64,000 bases of DNA from Piper betle (GCA_033002965.1 JAURVB010008927.1:1-64000), one strand, 5' to 3'; shown: positions 13,505-27,095, numbered from the stretch's first letter. Numbers and translations: made by a program. Notes: generated from the letters alone by a model not told the origin.

Positions 13505-13875
13505 ATTCACTACAAAAAAAAATTTTGTGTCCACGTTTAAAAAAAAGTAGTATACAAAGAAGTGGTAATGTTCTCGATGTTAATATTTAGACTAGAAAAA
13601 AGTATAATCTTTTTTTTCTATATTTGGAGATTTTTAAAGGTGAGTATGCATAAATTTTCAAAGTAAAAAACGTGGAGAAACCTTTTTCCACCTCGCTTTC
13701 TCTACTCCACTTTTCTCCATATTTTGTGATTGAAGGATTTTTCGGAGTAGAAAAAGTTAAAAAACTATCCATGCTTACCTACAAATATTTTCAAATATAG
13801 AAAAAAATTTAGAATTTTTCTCTGTGACTAAAATTAGGATGGAGAAAAGCGGGGAGAAAAAAAATTGTTGTGATT
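13505..13875. mobile_element. CACTA-type foldback MITE with ATT target duplication
   Basis: A 365-bp element (13508-13872) begins CACTACAAAAAAAA and ends ...ttgttgtg, and is flanked by att on both sides (13505-13507 and 13873-13875). A CACTA terminus with a 3-bp duplication is characteristic of the En/Spm superfamily. The interior is a large imperfect hairpin: the arm at about 13610-13680 (tttttctatatttggagat, then ggtgagtatgcat) pairs with the arm at about 13740-13805 (atgcttacctacaa, then caaatatagaaaaa). It has no transposase. The outer terminal inverted repeat is imperfect (CACTACAA versus CACAACAA). Confidence 0.6.
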
Positions 13876-15502
13876 TCCGAATATTAAGCTTGATCAAGTC
13901 ATGAATGGTAAAGATAGCAAACACCCTTGTGCCATATGTAATGCAGCTATTATATACGACTGTTCATGGAAAGGGATACTATGTACCGACTAAAACATCT
14001 AATTATGTCGGCAAGAAACACTAAACGAGCCAATGTTATCTTAATTTGACACATCTGACCATGACGATTGAGATCATAGAAAGCTTGGAAAAGAAAGATG
14101 ATCAGCTAGCATTAATCACGCTTGTAATTGTTACACTTGGAGGGGGACAATGCTATTAGGATGTTCTTACAACCTGGTGTACATATATTCATTGAACGAT
14201 AGCTTTCATAATTTATATATTATATAACAATATATTAGTTTTTATTGGTCCCACGCGCTCAAAAGCATGTATAATTGAAAAGCTAAGTGTGGAAATTAGG
14301 TGAAGATATAGTGTTCACGTGGGTCTTGTAAAAGAGCAACAGTGGAAAGCCTTGTATAAGTTACATCCCTTCTAAAACCACCGGCAAGGGTCAGGAGTTC
14401 ACGTGGAAATCCCATGCATCACTCTGTAACACCTTTAGCTTTTGATCCGATTTCATTCTATAGTTATTTCAATCGATTAATAGGTTGATATAATACTCAT
14501 GAATTCAATCCTTTTGATGCTATTTAATATGATAATAATTAAGAAGTGATGAATGTTTATTGCAATTTCTTTTTCTGTACCGAGTATTAAACTAGGCATC
14601 ACTAATTCCTCAGCTTTTGTGTTGACTTCGAACTGGAAATGCACAACTATTAAACAGGTATTTCTTGAAATACTCTATGAACAGTAGTGCTAGCTCTCAA
14701 AATATATATTCTCCGAAGTGTAGTATCTAATCTTACTGCTCCAATTCAAGAATGATTGAACCTCGGGGCAATCAAAGGTAGTTTAGTCTGTACCCATTTG
14801 TGCAAACAACTTGGTTGCGCATAATATGGGAAGGTGCCGTTTTATAAATAGTATATCTACTGTTGTAATTACGAGTATTGCTACATGTTATTAGCTACAT
14901 AAACTGTACGTAGTACTCTTCAAACTGGTGGAATTTTTTTGGTAGATGTGGAAGAAGACGTCTCTTTTTAGCCACCTAGCTAGCTATCTATATAAAGCCT
15001 ATAATTCCTTGCAAGATGTTTGTCTGCGCGTGTTTGCTGGAAGAAGAGATGATAATATATTTGTTGTATAGAAAACAGACTCCAAACAGCATATTTGTTG
15101 CATCGAAAACAGACTCCTACAGAAAAGTCGGCAATAAAATAAAATCGGATGCATCGTTTGATTGCTGTACCAACTGACAGAAAAATGCATTCACTCACAG
15201 AAAATCATCAGATATTTCATTTGAAATAAAAAGTATTATTCTCTCTTCTTATTAAGTACTTTTACAATATGGGTATTGCCCACTTCAAATTATTAAACAT
15301 TTTCAACTATATAACACCAAACCACCATATCTAACATAATATGAAAAATTCAATTTATCATAAAATCAACATCTATTTCAACAGTACATTGGTGGAGACA
15401 TCCACGCATTAACTCACTAAGAAGTTTAATTAATTCAGATAATTAAAATCAATTAATATACAAACACACAGTAAGTATATTGATCAACAACTCTAATGTA
15501 TT
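13876..15502. other. Intergenic DNA downstream of the HEC-like gene
   Basis: AT-rich, with no gene recognised. It includes the presumed 3' flank of the minus-strand bHLH gene. A local direct repeat (agaaaacagactcc near 15070, then gaaaacagactcc near 15105) is present. Confidence 0.45.
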
Positions 15503-16276
15503 TTAACTAAGCAATTGAGTAAGATGATCAGACATCTGACCAGCACCGGGCTGGTAGCTCCTCCCAACAGACAGGTAAGCTCCGCCGGAGAGGCCACCAC
15601 CTGCTATGCTGACTACAGCGCTCGAACTGTGGGCGGCGGCCCGTTCGAGAGATTGCACCTGGGTTTTGAGGAATTTGACGTAGTGAATGGCCTCGTCCAA
15701 CATGGAGGCCGTGTCCATCTTCGTCCCGCCCGGCACCAATCTCTGCAAAATCCTGATCCGCTCGCTGATCCTCTCCCGCCGGTGCCTCGCCGCCACGCTC
15801 TGGGGATCAGTGGAGATCTTCACGTTCCTCCTTTTCGGCGGCTTCACCGACTCGGGGTCGATATGGACCGGCTGCATGGCCGCTATCCGGAATATCATCT
15901 CCCTCATGGCCGCCACCGAGCTCCGTTTCTGCTCGACCGATAGTGATGATGAAGACAACGACGACCCACTTGCACCGGCGACGCTCGCCGCCGTATCCAA
16001 GAAGATGGGCATGAGGGGCTCAGTGTTTGGGCTGCAGGCCATGAACGGCAGAGTAGGAGGATGGCTATTCATGATGTTCAATGCGGTCGAGTCGTAGATT
16101 CCATGGGGAGATGCAGCACTGCTATACCCGCTACCGGATGATAGTTCGGAGACGTCGGAGAAGGTGACCGGCGAGCCGGAGGCAAAGTCCGGGAGCTTGT
16201 CCATCTGCTCCATCATCATCATCATGTCTATTTGGTCGTCCCTCAAAGACTTGATAAGGCCGCTCTTGCCCTCCAT
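15503..16276 (-). CDS. HECATE1/2-like bHLH transcription factor
   Basis: Single-exon gene of 257 residues. The bHLH domain occupies about residues 155-210: a basic stretch [16 protein letters not shown], then helix 1 (LQRLVPGG), loop, and helix 2 ([20 protein letters not shown]). Just upstream is a second conserved block, [15 protein letters not shown] (122-136), then [18 protein letters not shown], which together mark the HEC1/HEC2 subgroup. Ala replaces the usual E-box-contacting Glu in the basic region, a known trait of HEC/IND proteins. In Arabidopsis HECs act in the nucleus, dimerise with SPATULA and control gynoecium, shoot meristem and auxin/cytokinin responses; that role is inferred here. 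The N-terminal half is Ser-rich and low complexity, and the C-terminal tail is short and Gly/Ser-rich. High GC, no intron, in-frame start and stop: it looks intact. Confidence 0.93.
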   Translation of the reverse strand: MEGKSGLIKSLRDDQIDMMMMMEQMDKLPDFASGSPVTFSDVSELSSGSGYSSAASPHGIYDSTALNIMNSHPPTLPFMACSPNTEPLMPIFLDTAASVAGASGSSLSSSSLSVEQKRSSVAAMREMIFRIAAMQPVHIDPESVKPPKRRNVKISTDPQSVAARHRRERISERIRILQRLVPGGTKMDTASMLDEAIHYVKFLKTQVQSLERAAAHSSSAVVSIAGGGLSGGAYLSVGRSYQPGAGQMSDHLTQLLS

Positions 16277-16300
16277 TTCCCTTCCTACTTGGTAGAGAGA

Positions 16301-16320
16301 GATGATGATGATGATGATGG
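16301..16320 (-). repeat. GAT/ATC trinucleotide run in the HEC-like 5'UTR
   Basis: gatgatgatgatgatgatgg on the plus strand lies in the presumed 5' untranslated leader, about 25 bases before the HEC-like start codon. It is a length-variable microsatellite. Confidence 0.7.
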
Positions 16321-16559
16321 TGAAAAGCTGGGAAGGGATGGGAGAGAAGTGAAGAGCAGAGGGATGGAGAACAAGAGGGGGATGGATGGGAGAAGTATGG
16401 TTGAACTAGCAGTTTAACCAGAAGTTGCAGGTCATAGGGAGGGAGGGAAGTGAAGAAATCAGAGGCGTAGGTGCTTTAAAGGGGAGAGAATAAAATAGGA
16501 GAAGCTACGGTTATCCTGATCACGGACTATAGCTATACCATTCCGCTAGAAGAGTCGTG

Positions 16560-16567
16560 TATTTATA
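16560..16567 (-). promoter_or_regulatory. TATA box of the HEC-like gene
   Basis: The minus strand reads cctaTAAATAcac here, a near-consensus TATAAATA box. Transcription would start about 30 bases downstream (near 16530), giving a leader of about 250 bases before the ATG at 16276. Confidence 0.65.
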
Positions 16568-16976
16568 GGAGCAATATTGTAGAGTCCTCAGTAATATTAT
16601 ACTTTGCTTCCACAAAAATTAAAAAATAATATCACATTTTGCCATGCTCTTTCTACCCACCATCTCAACTGTATCTTAAGAAATATATTCTTTTGTTCTT
16701 TTGATATATTAATATATTATATATATTACATATGTATCAATTTCAAGTTGTAAGAAATTAGTATATTAATATTTTGTTCTTTTGACACTTAAAATTGATA
16801 AATATACAATATACATTACTTTAAAATATTAATTTAACTAATCTATAAGATTGTTAATATATTCTGATAATTTTTTGACTTGATTGAAGAAAAATTGTTA
16901 AATCCATCAATATAAACTCATTCATAGAGTTTGACTTAACAAACTCCAAAGTGGAGTTGACGTGGAGAGTTTTTGG

Positions 16977-17425
16977 TAGGGGTGCTCATAAGTGAGTCAA
17001 GTGGAGTTATGGTCGGCTCAAGCTCGGCTTATTTAATTTTGAGTTTGGGTCCAACTAAAAAGCATTCGAGTTGATTTGAGTTTGATCTAGTTTAATTTTT
17101 CGTATAATTCGTACTATAATTTAATTTATAATTAAAATATCCCAAGTTTGACATAATTATGAATAAAAGATAATTTAATCATGCATAAATTTATTCAAAT
17201 ATTTTATAATTTGATTATATTTATATCAAAAAATTTAAGATAAATATAGTTAAAAATTTTATTCATGATATAAAACATCGAACTTCGAATCAAAGCAAGT
17301 TTTGCAAGTATGAACCTATGTCCGGCTCATTTAATGTCGAGTTGAACTTTGAGTTGAATTTTTCAAGTTGAATATCAAACTAAATCGAGTTTAATCGAAC
17401 TTTGATTAACCCTAATTTTTTGTGT
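16977..17425. mobile_element. Probable MITE with TAGGGGTGCTCA-type end
   Basis: Starts taggggtgctcataagtgag and runs through gctcggctt / gagttgaa / aatcgagttt phrases to gattaaccct. Similar gagccgag and ggtgctaatcaagcgag phrases occur in the repeats upstream of the SelK-like gene (36790-37325 and 40845-41421). The terminal inverted repeat is only approximate and I found no confident target duplication. Confidence 0.4.
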
Positions 17426-19849
17426 CAAAAGAAGTTTTAAAAATATGATTAGGGGTAACTAGCTACTCATTAAAAAAAGGCTAATAATTATGTTAATTCC
17501 CTAATTGTGAAATGGATATAATCTTAGCAATTTTATGATGGTGATAACAAAGTTAGTGCTTTTTTTGCATATATAGTCGTTAAAAGAAACAAGTACCTCA
17601 AATCTTGCGATTATCATTAACTTTATTCTTAAGAGTTAAGACTGATTAACATCCTCATATATAAAAACTCATTGTCACAATTAAGCTGTAATTACCGATC
17701 ATTTACTCGTACCAATGAGAATAAGAAGATATATTGGAAAACGATTGCATGATACGCTTTTCCTCACCTTATTTTTGCCAAATTGAACCTGTGCATTTAA
17801 TGAATTTTGTATGGTACATATTAGCCGACCACGGTTTGAAGATGTCAATCATAACGTCAACAATTGCGAATATCGGTGACTACCATATTATTCATTCATG
17901 GATGAGAAGAATTATGGATGACACAAATGAAAATTAGTATATCCAAACCTCCCAATTTTTTTAATCATGGCACTCTCCAAATTCCAAGTCAAGCTTTAGT
18001 TACATATCAATCAATAATTAAAAATTCAAAAGAAACCGACAATTGTCAATTTCATAACTTGTGCAATTAATCCTTCTTTTTCTTACGTTCATATTGTAGC
18101 TTGTTATACAATTTGACAAACAGTGGTTTAAAGTTATTCATTAGTTTGATTTAAAATTTTTATATACATGAGTCCAATCAAATGTTGACTAATCCAGATT
18201 TACATAGATGAGCCCCCTAGATTTCATAACCCATACCATAAACATGGATGTGGACATGATCATGATTTAATATTGATTATAACATTTAACTTTGACTAAG
18301 GACATATTAATAATATGCTTGTATACTACACATGGACACTCCTATTTGTTTAGCCAAAAAACAAAAGGAAAATACTACTTATATTTCAAAAATTCATTTT
18401 AAGAGCTCAAGTTATCTTTATGTGAGCATTAAATAGCATAACTCAATAATTAAAAAGCCATTGGACTAAAGATTGGAGTTTGGAAGTCTTATAGCAGAAC
18501 TCAAAAAAACATTCAGAATTTTCAGCCATGCCCACATTTTTTGCATTCCTTTGTGGTAATGAAAAATTATAACTCCATGGACAAAAACGGAACCTTGTCT
18601 CCCTTACCAGAATTATAACTCCAATCTTCTGGTTGTGCCATTACCAATCCCGAGTAACCAAGGGCCCGCGCCCTTGACCTAAGAAGAAAGATTATCCTTG
18701 TGACTAAACAAGGACCGCCCAACGGACCATGATCCCGACCAAAAGGATTGCTTGAGGTCGGAGTTTGATAATAAGATCCGGCTGAAAGGTAGAATCATCT
18801 ATGGGTTTGTTAGGAATTAATAGCATCCAACTATTTAAAATTCTATCATTAATAATTACATTGATACGAGTTTAGGATCTATGACACCAATATTTTCTTG
18901 ATATAATTAGGTAAAAAAAGATGATGATAAAGTTATTTAAATGTAGAAAAGCTATCTTAAGTTATATTTAGGGGAGCGAATAGCAAATAACAAATATTGG
19001 GAAGGAAGATGATCAGGAAGGCCCATGGTCACATGACATGCGTCGGAAGGACAAGCCCCAAAGTCAGCAGCTTTTACGGTGTGCCCATTAAACAACAATA
19101 TCTCCTCTCTGCTAATACCTCCCCGCCAACGAAGACGATCCTTGTAGCCCGAGACGGTGGAAATGAACGGTAGGTTTCAAAGGGATCATATATGTTGCCG
19201 ATGGTGACCGACCCTTTGTCTCCGGTCTGTATCCCTGCTACTGTTTCTGCTCATCAGGCTGCACACTATTTTATTTTCCCACGGCTCATGAGGAACGCTT
19301 CTCCAAAAAGGAAGAATGAGAGGAGTGTGTGACATTTGCTATTCTATGTCATATAGATTTCAATTTTAGGACTTGAACTCTATCAGACTAAAAAGTTTTA
19401 ATGTGAAAATTTTAACATAACTTGTCAAAGATCTGCCCCAAGCATCAAGTGCATTTAAAACTTATTAATAATATACATTAAGAATATATAAAATTAATTT
19501 TTAAAAATATTACTATATTATTTGTAAATAAAAATAAAATCTATTCTTTTAATTTTAACGAAGTGCAATTGTATACAAATATTAAAAGTAATTTTAATTT
19601 TAATATGTAAATTTTTTAATAATTAAATGGATTTTTTAAAGATTTTTAATTTCGATAAAATTATACTTGAAGTCTTTTCTTAATAATAACTAACAATAAA
19701 TAAATAAATAAATAATATAAAATTTAAATTAGGTATGTATTATTAAGGAACAAAATTTAGTTTGAGTAGTATAATTGTAAATATATTAAAATTTATTAAT
19801 ATTTTTAAAAATTTTAATTTGGGTAGAATTATATTCCAATATTTTCTTA

Positions 19850-19894
19850 ATAAATAATAATAATAATAATAACAACAACAACAACAACAACAAC

Positions 19895-19933
<39 letters not shown>

Positions 19934-19935
19934 TT
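19850..19935. repeat. Compound TAA/CAA microsatellite
   Basis: Runs of aat/taa triplets, interrupted by about eight caa triplets, then taa again. A classic compound trinucleotide microsatellite in AT-rich DNA. Confidence 0.9.
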
Positions 19936-22299
19936 TAAATTAAATAAATTTTAATGGGCCCATAAAACTATTTTGGGACAAAATCAATCGCAATGCAAGA
20001 AAGCTTGTACACTGTAACATTAGTAGAAAATCGTTCATCAACAACTAGAGGCTTTCAATTGTGAAATTCAATTGCAAAATAGAGACTGCTTTTAAACTGA
20101 TAATTTTTACACCTGCCTTGCGACCTTAATGCCGGTTGCTGAATATATTTATGGTTTAGTAACTATTTAGCGACAAAGCTGGATACCAAAACTATTTAAC
20201 CATGCTCCACAATCACTAATTACAGTCACAAGAATTTTGCAACAGCACTTACCGGTTGCATATATATCAGTCACTAAGTTTCATTTTGAAATTTAATAAT
20301 TTGAAAATGAATTTACGACCGTGTACCCGGTCGAAATTAGTTTAAAATTTTATAAATTACGACTACATTAGAAATCACAAAAGCGGTCTCAAAATGTTGA
20401 ATATACTTAAAATGGAGGGGGGATTTTCCCCCAAACCCTAAGTTCGCGCAGCATATTGCCGCGGCTAAAATTCAGCCGACCGTGAGTTGTTGGAGTGCAA
20501 ATTGACGCCAAAATTATGGGCATGCTAGCTAGCTCTTTCCAACTTTAAGTGCCCCTCTTATATACGGGGAAAATGTTTCAGGTAGGTAATTGTTTACAAT
20601 AATGTTTGTGAGAATATTTAGCTTAAAACAATCCAATGTTAATATTGGATGGTTTCTAAGGGTCCATTAGTTAGGTTGGCATGCAAATAGTGCAAACAAA
20701 AAAATAATTTCAGAGGAAATGAAAATATAATGAAACGAAACGACATGAAAATTTTATAAATTTCCTTTAAAGAATGATTAAAAAATATAAGATAGTGGGT
20801 GCATGCCTTGAACTGAAAATAGATAGAAGATATTCTTACATATAAATGGAGTAGATTAAACTCTATAGCTTAAATCCTTGAATTTTTAAAGCACTGTGAG
20901 GCAACCCTAATTACTTCTAAAAATAAAATTGTCATCCAACTTACTAATTTCAGGGGGTTGTATTTAGAGAAGAATAAAACTAACATATGGTTTTCTATCC
21001 TTAAATAGTAGATAAATATAGGCTTTGGGCGTATAGACTCCTAATATTGGGTATATCCCATAACAAAATTCAAATTTAAAGCACTATCTGCTTAATTTCT
21101 GCCCTTCATGTTATTTAATTTAGATGCCTATATGTATGCCTTTGATAGTTGAATAATAATGATTAATAAGTTCATTATGGTATTGGTATTCAGTTTCGTT
21201 AAGCCTATTAGATTTTTTTATAAATTAAGCATGATGTCACGCCACAACAAATACGAGAGATAGGACCTTAACATTACAAATAATTCTTATTGAATAATAA
21301 AATAGATTATAATAGTTTAATATCTTAGAAATAAACTTTAATTTTAAGGATTAACTTTAAACGAGTGTGGAGATAATTATTTTTTTTGTTAGCATTATAT
21401 TTTGATTAGTTGAATCTCGTACTTTTCAGTAGAGAGTGACTTTTAGCTCCCCTTTAATTATAGGAGTAAAAGAGTAGATAGTCTGTAAGAATATGACTTT
21501 CATCAACAAGAAATGAAAAATTATTGCATTTAAGAATGTTGGTTATTTAAATCATTATTTTACTTGTATTTTCTTGTCTTTAATTCAAGGCTAGCAAACC
21601 CTACAAAGTGCGAGCCAGTTTTTATCCTTATGTCTCAAATCCCAATTTCTATTAATTTTTACCCTCTTTATTTCCCGAGTAAATAGATCATCCGAAATAG
21701 TGATGTATCACTTTAGTACTTCTCATTTTGATATATGCATACTTGATGTACAACTTAAATAGCTTTTATGAGGTAGAGTTTATATTTGAAGTAATTTAAC
21801 GAGTCTTGCTACTCAAAATTCACATAAATAAATCTAAAATAAATAGTCAATCCCATGGTTTTAACATCTTAATTATTAAAGTAATTATAATAAAAATTAA
21901 TTTTAAAATATCTTTAAATTAGTGCATTTTTAAAAAATTTGAAAGTAAGATATAATAATATTAAAAAAGTAAAAAGTTATAATATTCTACTTATACACTT
22001 TATTTTTCACATATATAAACAACTTCATTATATAAGACTCACTAAAAAAATTGTTCAAATTAGAGGGGTAACTCACCTTAATTTTTATATGCATGCACAT
22101 GTATTTAAAAACAAGTGCATACAGTGCATACACACGATAGTGACATATTAATTTTTGACCGCAAAATAATTAATTGGTTATTGAATCTTTCTTTTGTCTA
22201 GTTAATGTAACTACTTTGCAATATTTGTAATTCCAGACACATATATTTTTATGTTAATTTACCCTATTTATTTCACATATGATAAACTAGTCTTCCACT

Positions 22300-22484
22300 C
22301 ACTACAAAAATAATTATTTTTGTTCATAATAAGCCATGGAGTATTATTATTAAGGTTGGTATTGGGCATACCACCGTAACAGAACAAAAAATAATGTTCA
22401 CAATATAATTTTGAAAACCACATGAGTAATGTCACAAAATGTATATATATTCACCGCACTCTAATCTATAAACTATATTATTGT

Positions 22485-22528
<44 letters not shown>

Positions 22529-22655
22529 TTTGGAGATATTTTTTCACGGTTTTTAAGATTATTTTTTGAGCCTTATTTTTCCCATGCTGAGTATAGCTCA
22601 CGAGAACCTTAAGTATACTCGTTGTCACAGGCAAAAGTGAATTTTTATTATAGTG
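22300..22655. mobile_element. Possible CACTA-type MITE
   Basis: Begins CACTACAAAAATAATTA and ends ...tttttattatagtg, an imperfect inverted terminus (CACTACAA versus CACTATAA). The size is close to the better-supported element at 13508. The flanking trinucleotides (act/tct) differ at one base, so the boundaries are tentative. It contains the AT microsatellite at 22484-22527. Confidence 0.4.
22484..22527. repeat. AT dinucleotide microsatellite
   Basis: An uninterrupted (at)n run of about 44 bases. Confidence 0.9.
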
Positions 22656-25638
22656 TCTATTATTTAATCTTACAAAACTGATTCAATTATTGATTAAGGA
22701 ACATTGTCATCATTGCATTTTATTACGTTGTCATGATATATACTAACTGTTAATAACAATTATAGAGATCTAACCGTGAACTTTAAGTTCATCAGTGCTC
22801 GGTTTAGAGCCTAGTTTTTCTGAACCCGTTGTTTCCAAATTCCATATTTACCTCAACAAATTTAAAAAAAGATCAAAGCATGGATCAACCACTTGACTCA
22901 AACTTGGTGACTAATAAACATCGTTGAAACCCCAGATTAAAAAACAAACAAAATGAAGTTTTTTCATTACTTATTTCATTGGTCCCCAGATTGGATTATT
23001 TCTTGGGTTGGACAGAGTCGACAGACCAAATTAGATTATTTCTGATCAATTGGGTCCAAACCCAAGATCAATCTGTCACTGTGCACCGTCTGCATACCTT
23101 GTACAGTTGCCTGCAAGCGACAAAACAAGAGTTGATGATGATAAGAAAAAAATTGCAGAAAAAGAAAAGGAGAAAAATATATAAAATAGAAGGTTATATG
23201 AACCGAACGAAGATAAGGGTCTCTATACAAAGTTCCCTGTATCTTAAAATTTCACCTCTGACCTTGTTGCACTTGACCTCTTATCCAACATTCATTGCTG
23301 CTATCCATACTGCACTTCGTGTATAAATGCTTATGTACAGCCGGCGCCGATTACCTATACTGGCCTAGATTGTCTACATTCAAAGTTGTATATAATTGTT
23401 TTAAAACTTATTTTTAGTTAAAAATTCTCCGGTATACTCCCGCTTTGTGAAGCAAATTAGCTCTGAATCCTCTATAACCAATTTTATAATTGATTTTATT
23501 TAATTTTTTGTGTTAAGTAATAAAAATAATATTAATACCAATGAAAAAATGACCAATTGTTACCACTAATAATCGTGGCATTTGTCTATTTTCCTTTGGC
23601 TAACTAAAAATTGCAATTGGAAATTACGGGGACTGACCACCGTGGTACTTGAAGCAAGGTCAAATCTAATATTGTCGCCATTAACCATGACAAACCATTT
23701 TATCACCGTGAAGTCGTGGCTATACCATGACAATATTTAACCATGGTAAAGTTTGTTATACGCTGACAATATTTAACCGTGGCTTAGCTGATGTTACCTC
23801 GTCATAAAAATTTTAAAAGTAAAAATATATATATATATATTATGTGGCTGGCAAAAGCGACAATGGTGGACTGACCGCCCAGGTAGCAATTGAGTGGTGG
23901 AGTGGTAGAGCCGGTTGTTGTGGAGGGGAGGTGTTGCAGAGGTGGCTGCGATGGAGGGGTAGTGCGGCAGGGGAAAGGTGAGGGCGAAGGCAGTGTCGGG
24001 AGTGGCGGGGCGGGGGGGGGGGCTTATTATGTTTTGCCACGATTAAGCAGTGGAATGTAGAAGCCTGTTTTTCTACGAGCTTGGAGATGACTCCAATCTA
24101 TAACCTGTCAAAAGTTTGAGTTTCTAATTTTTAAATTATGAAATATCCTCCTTGTCTAAATCATGTTTTGATTCTTCTTTTAAAAATAAGATAAATGCTT
24201 AATTATTCTAGTTTTAAGCCTATGTGAAATTAGTTAGCGACCTGCATGGAAATTTAGCCATGATTCCGAAGATGTAGAATATAAAGTACAGAAATGTTGT
24301 GTATATGTTCCTGCACTTCTCATGGAACATTTATCTTCCATGCTTAGCTACAAAATACAAGTAATACTAGAGAGGGAGTTTATAATTGTCGTTAAGTATT
24401 GGAGAGGTTTTTGAGTAATGCCTTGGCTGAAATGGAAATGGGCGCATCTGTGTATTGATGTATGCATGGCTACATATAATTTGACTACTTTATTCTTTCA
24501 CAAATATAGCGCATGCTACCAGCAAAGAAGAAAAAGATTGCATCTGTATAATGCAGCTCCTTTTTCCTGCTACGAGAAATCTACAACAGATCTTTCCAAC
24601 TTCTCCTCCGTCCCTCTCTCTCTTTCATGTTCAGATTTCCTTCCCTGGTTGCAAGAATACATACAATTACACTCCAACGTGTTTGGTCTGTAGACTCTGT
24701 ACATGGGTATTGGTGAGTGAGAATGACTTTGATGGAATGCAGATTAAAAAATAATAGCAAGCGAACTTTGTTGCTGCTTTTACTTTGCATTATCACTTGG
24801 GTCACCTTATCTTCGAACTTTCTCGTCGTTGCAGAGAAGAAAATATAAACAAACAATGTTACGTGCACTAAACGATCACCACCACCTTCACTCTCGTTCT
24901 TATTGGGAACTGCAGAGACGGGGACAATGAGCTAACATAGTGAAGCAACCAATTCTGATTCTGGATGGCCATAATTGTGTTCCCGTGTGATCAATTGGTA
25001 GTATATGCTGGTCCCCTATCACCCACCAATCTTACTTTTTCCCCTATTTTCACTTGGAAAGATTGAGCACCTTTAATCTTTTTTGGTTGCTTTTTTGTTG
25101 CATTTGATCTCACAAGCAATCCTGCCCTGCTCTTTCTTTAACTTTCCTTTTTCTTGATTTTGTCTCTCTTTTTATATGAACTAACGACCAATAATCTTCT
25201 AATATATTATAATGTACTAACTATAATTCTAAATTAATATCGAACAATGAAAATTATAAATTTATAATCGTGTTTTAAATGGTGCTTCTCTTAAATAGTT
25301 GAATTAGAGGGTTAAAAGGGAGTTAATCACATAACCTTATAATTTAAAATCATTTTTGAATTCATATGGCATAGAGTGGAGTCAACTCACAAGTTCTTAT
25401 AACCAAAATAGAATTTTAAAACTACCCTGTTGTTGATCAGCTTGCCAATATTAATGATATCGCATCTCTGTTAATTTGTATCCTCTATTTTCCATCTACT
25501 TTATTTATCTAAGATTTTTGAACTAATGGCTATTTGAATAGCAAAATATAATCTCGCCCATGCATGATTTATTATCACCTAAAATTTAAAGTTGAAGGTC
25601 TTTATCAAGCTGCCCAAATCAGTGCATCTTTTCTCCGG

Positions 25639-25749
25639 ATGAATAAAAGTACCTGCAAGCTTTTTCCGGCCTTAGTCATTTTCTTCTCTTTCATCATTTT
25701 ACTCTTCTTCCCAGGAGTGGTAGAAGGTACTCCGTTTTTTGCTTCCTGA
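25639..25749 (+). other. Short ORF resembling a secretion signal (possible exon 1)
   Basis: Thirty-six codons: MNKSTCKLFPAL, a hydrophobic core VIFFSFIILLFF, then PGVVEG, which fits a signal peptide with a cleavage region. A potential splice donor (gaag|gtactc) follows at 25726, and an acceptor (gctcag) lies near 25830. Small secreted plant peptides such as defensin-like proteins often have this exon layout. However, the sequence after the acceptor reads EFDVEKSLNPKSEKE without a cysteine pattern, so no mature peptide can be supported. It may be a relic or chance. Confidence 0.2.
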
Positions 25750-27095
25750 TGCCTACCTTCTCCAAACTCTTTTGATACTTAAACAGTCATGGCTGTTTAA
25801 CTTATAGTTCAATTTGGTTATGCTCAGAATTCGATGTGGAGAAAAGCTTGAACCCAAAATCTGAAAAAGAAATGATTCCACTCGTGCTATTGTTTATACT
25901 TTATAGTGTTTCACATGTCAACTTGGCTTATCCAGCGTCTACCGCTCTTCGTTGTATTATTTATTCCTATAATTTTAAATATTGTATCATACGGTACATA
26001 TACCCTCTTCAAATCCGACCGGTATTGATTATCAAACTATTTTAATTTATACCCACTTCTTAATTTATCATTTTTCCAAAACCCGGTTTATTATTGAAAA
26101 CCACGATGTTTTTGTTCAGTTTTAATTAAAATACTTATTACAAAAAATAGTTTCAATATCTAAGATAATATTTTATTTATACTTTTAAAATTTAATTAAA
26201 CCCGATTTGACCCTGTTAAATCAAATATACTCTATACTGACAATCTCGCACGGTAACTAGAATGATATTTAACGCTCAATACTCCAATGTAAGATCCATC
26301 ACAAAGTAATTGAAATGAATGTGGAAGAATGTGGAAGCAGGACTCAACTCTTGCATCATCACCTTCGTAGCTTGAAATGGTCCTAACAATAAGTTGGCTA
26401 TTCCGCTTGTCCCTCCCATCCCTGTTTATCTTAGCCTCTAGAATCTTGCTTCTTTGTTTTGGAGTGACAAGTTGTTTCAAAACCATTTTACACCGTTCTC
26501 TTGGTCAACCATGGACCACAACTTCAGTATTTCGTAAACCTCATCTAGATTTGGTCAGAATGCAGCGACGGCAAGTTGCTCCCCTCATGGGCTGTAATTT
26601 CCAGAACAGTTCTTCAAGATAGAGCTAAGCCATGATATGAAGGAATTGATGCTTTTTTGAATTGAAAGTCGATGTACAATAACACTAATACATAACTAAA
26701 AAAATTCTTTAATTGTTACATGGATCCTTTGCAAATATTACGTTATCAAAATATACATTCGTTTAGATACAGTGCATAGTTGAAGAAATTCATGCTGCCA
26801 ACTTCATACGTAAAGCTAGAAAAGCAGCTGGCCGATTTGTTTATGTATCTTCCTTCTGCCTTCACTCTTTGTAATTCCATTTCAATAGCATTAGATGAGC
26901 TCTGATTCCGTAGGGTAACAAACAATAAACGTAAGCAAAAAGACTGCTCCTAGCATGAGGCAATTACGGGACTGCATAAAAACTAAGAATTTCGAAATTA
27001 ATAAGCATCAGGCAACACAGGGAATGAGATCAAGCACATGAAAAACAACCTGAAGTTCTTGGAGTTCAGCTGTCATTACTCGAGAAATGGGAAAT
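25750..27095. other. Intergenic DNA, no assigned gene
   Basis: 26230-26630 has overlapping open frames on both strands (84 codons minus, 81 codons plus) that I cannot match to a family. The rest is AT-rich. This is the 3' side of the minus-strand WD40 pseudogene. Confidence 0.4.

Larger units (their letters stand above)
17426..25560. other. Long AT-rich region with microsatellites, no gene seen
   Basis: No coding exon with family resemblance was found on either strand. Visible structure includes a TAA/CAA microsatellite (about 19850-19935), a possible CACTA MITE (22300-22655) containing an AT run, a region near 23540-23800 rich in accatggta/aaccgtggc motifs that looks like a decayed DNA transposon, and a G-rich block with a nine-G run near 24010. 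Short open frames (up to 115 codons at 22979-23326) look fortuitous. Confidence 0.5.

Noticed and set aside
15515..16097. Plus-strand frames of 136-142 codons opposite the HEC-like gene
   Set aside because: Antisense shadows of a GC-rich gene; the minus-strand bHLH frame explains the region.
20090..20350. gcgacc/ccggt motif-rich stretch suggestive of CACTA subterminal repeats
   Set aside because: No CACTA terminus, terminal repeat or target duplication could be located.
23840..24040. Pro/His-rich 66-codon minus-strand frame
   Set aside because: Low-complexity translation of a G-rich block with a long G run; not protein-like.
26230..26625. Overlapping 81-84-codon frames on both strands
   Set aside because: No family resemblance, and I could not connect either to the WD40 pseudogene's C-terminal exon.
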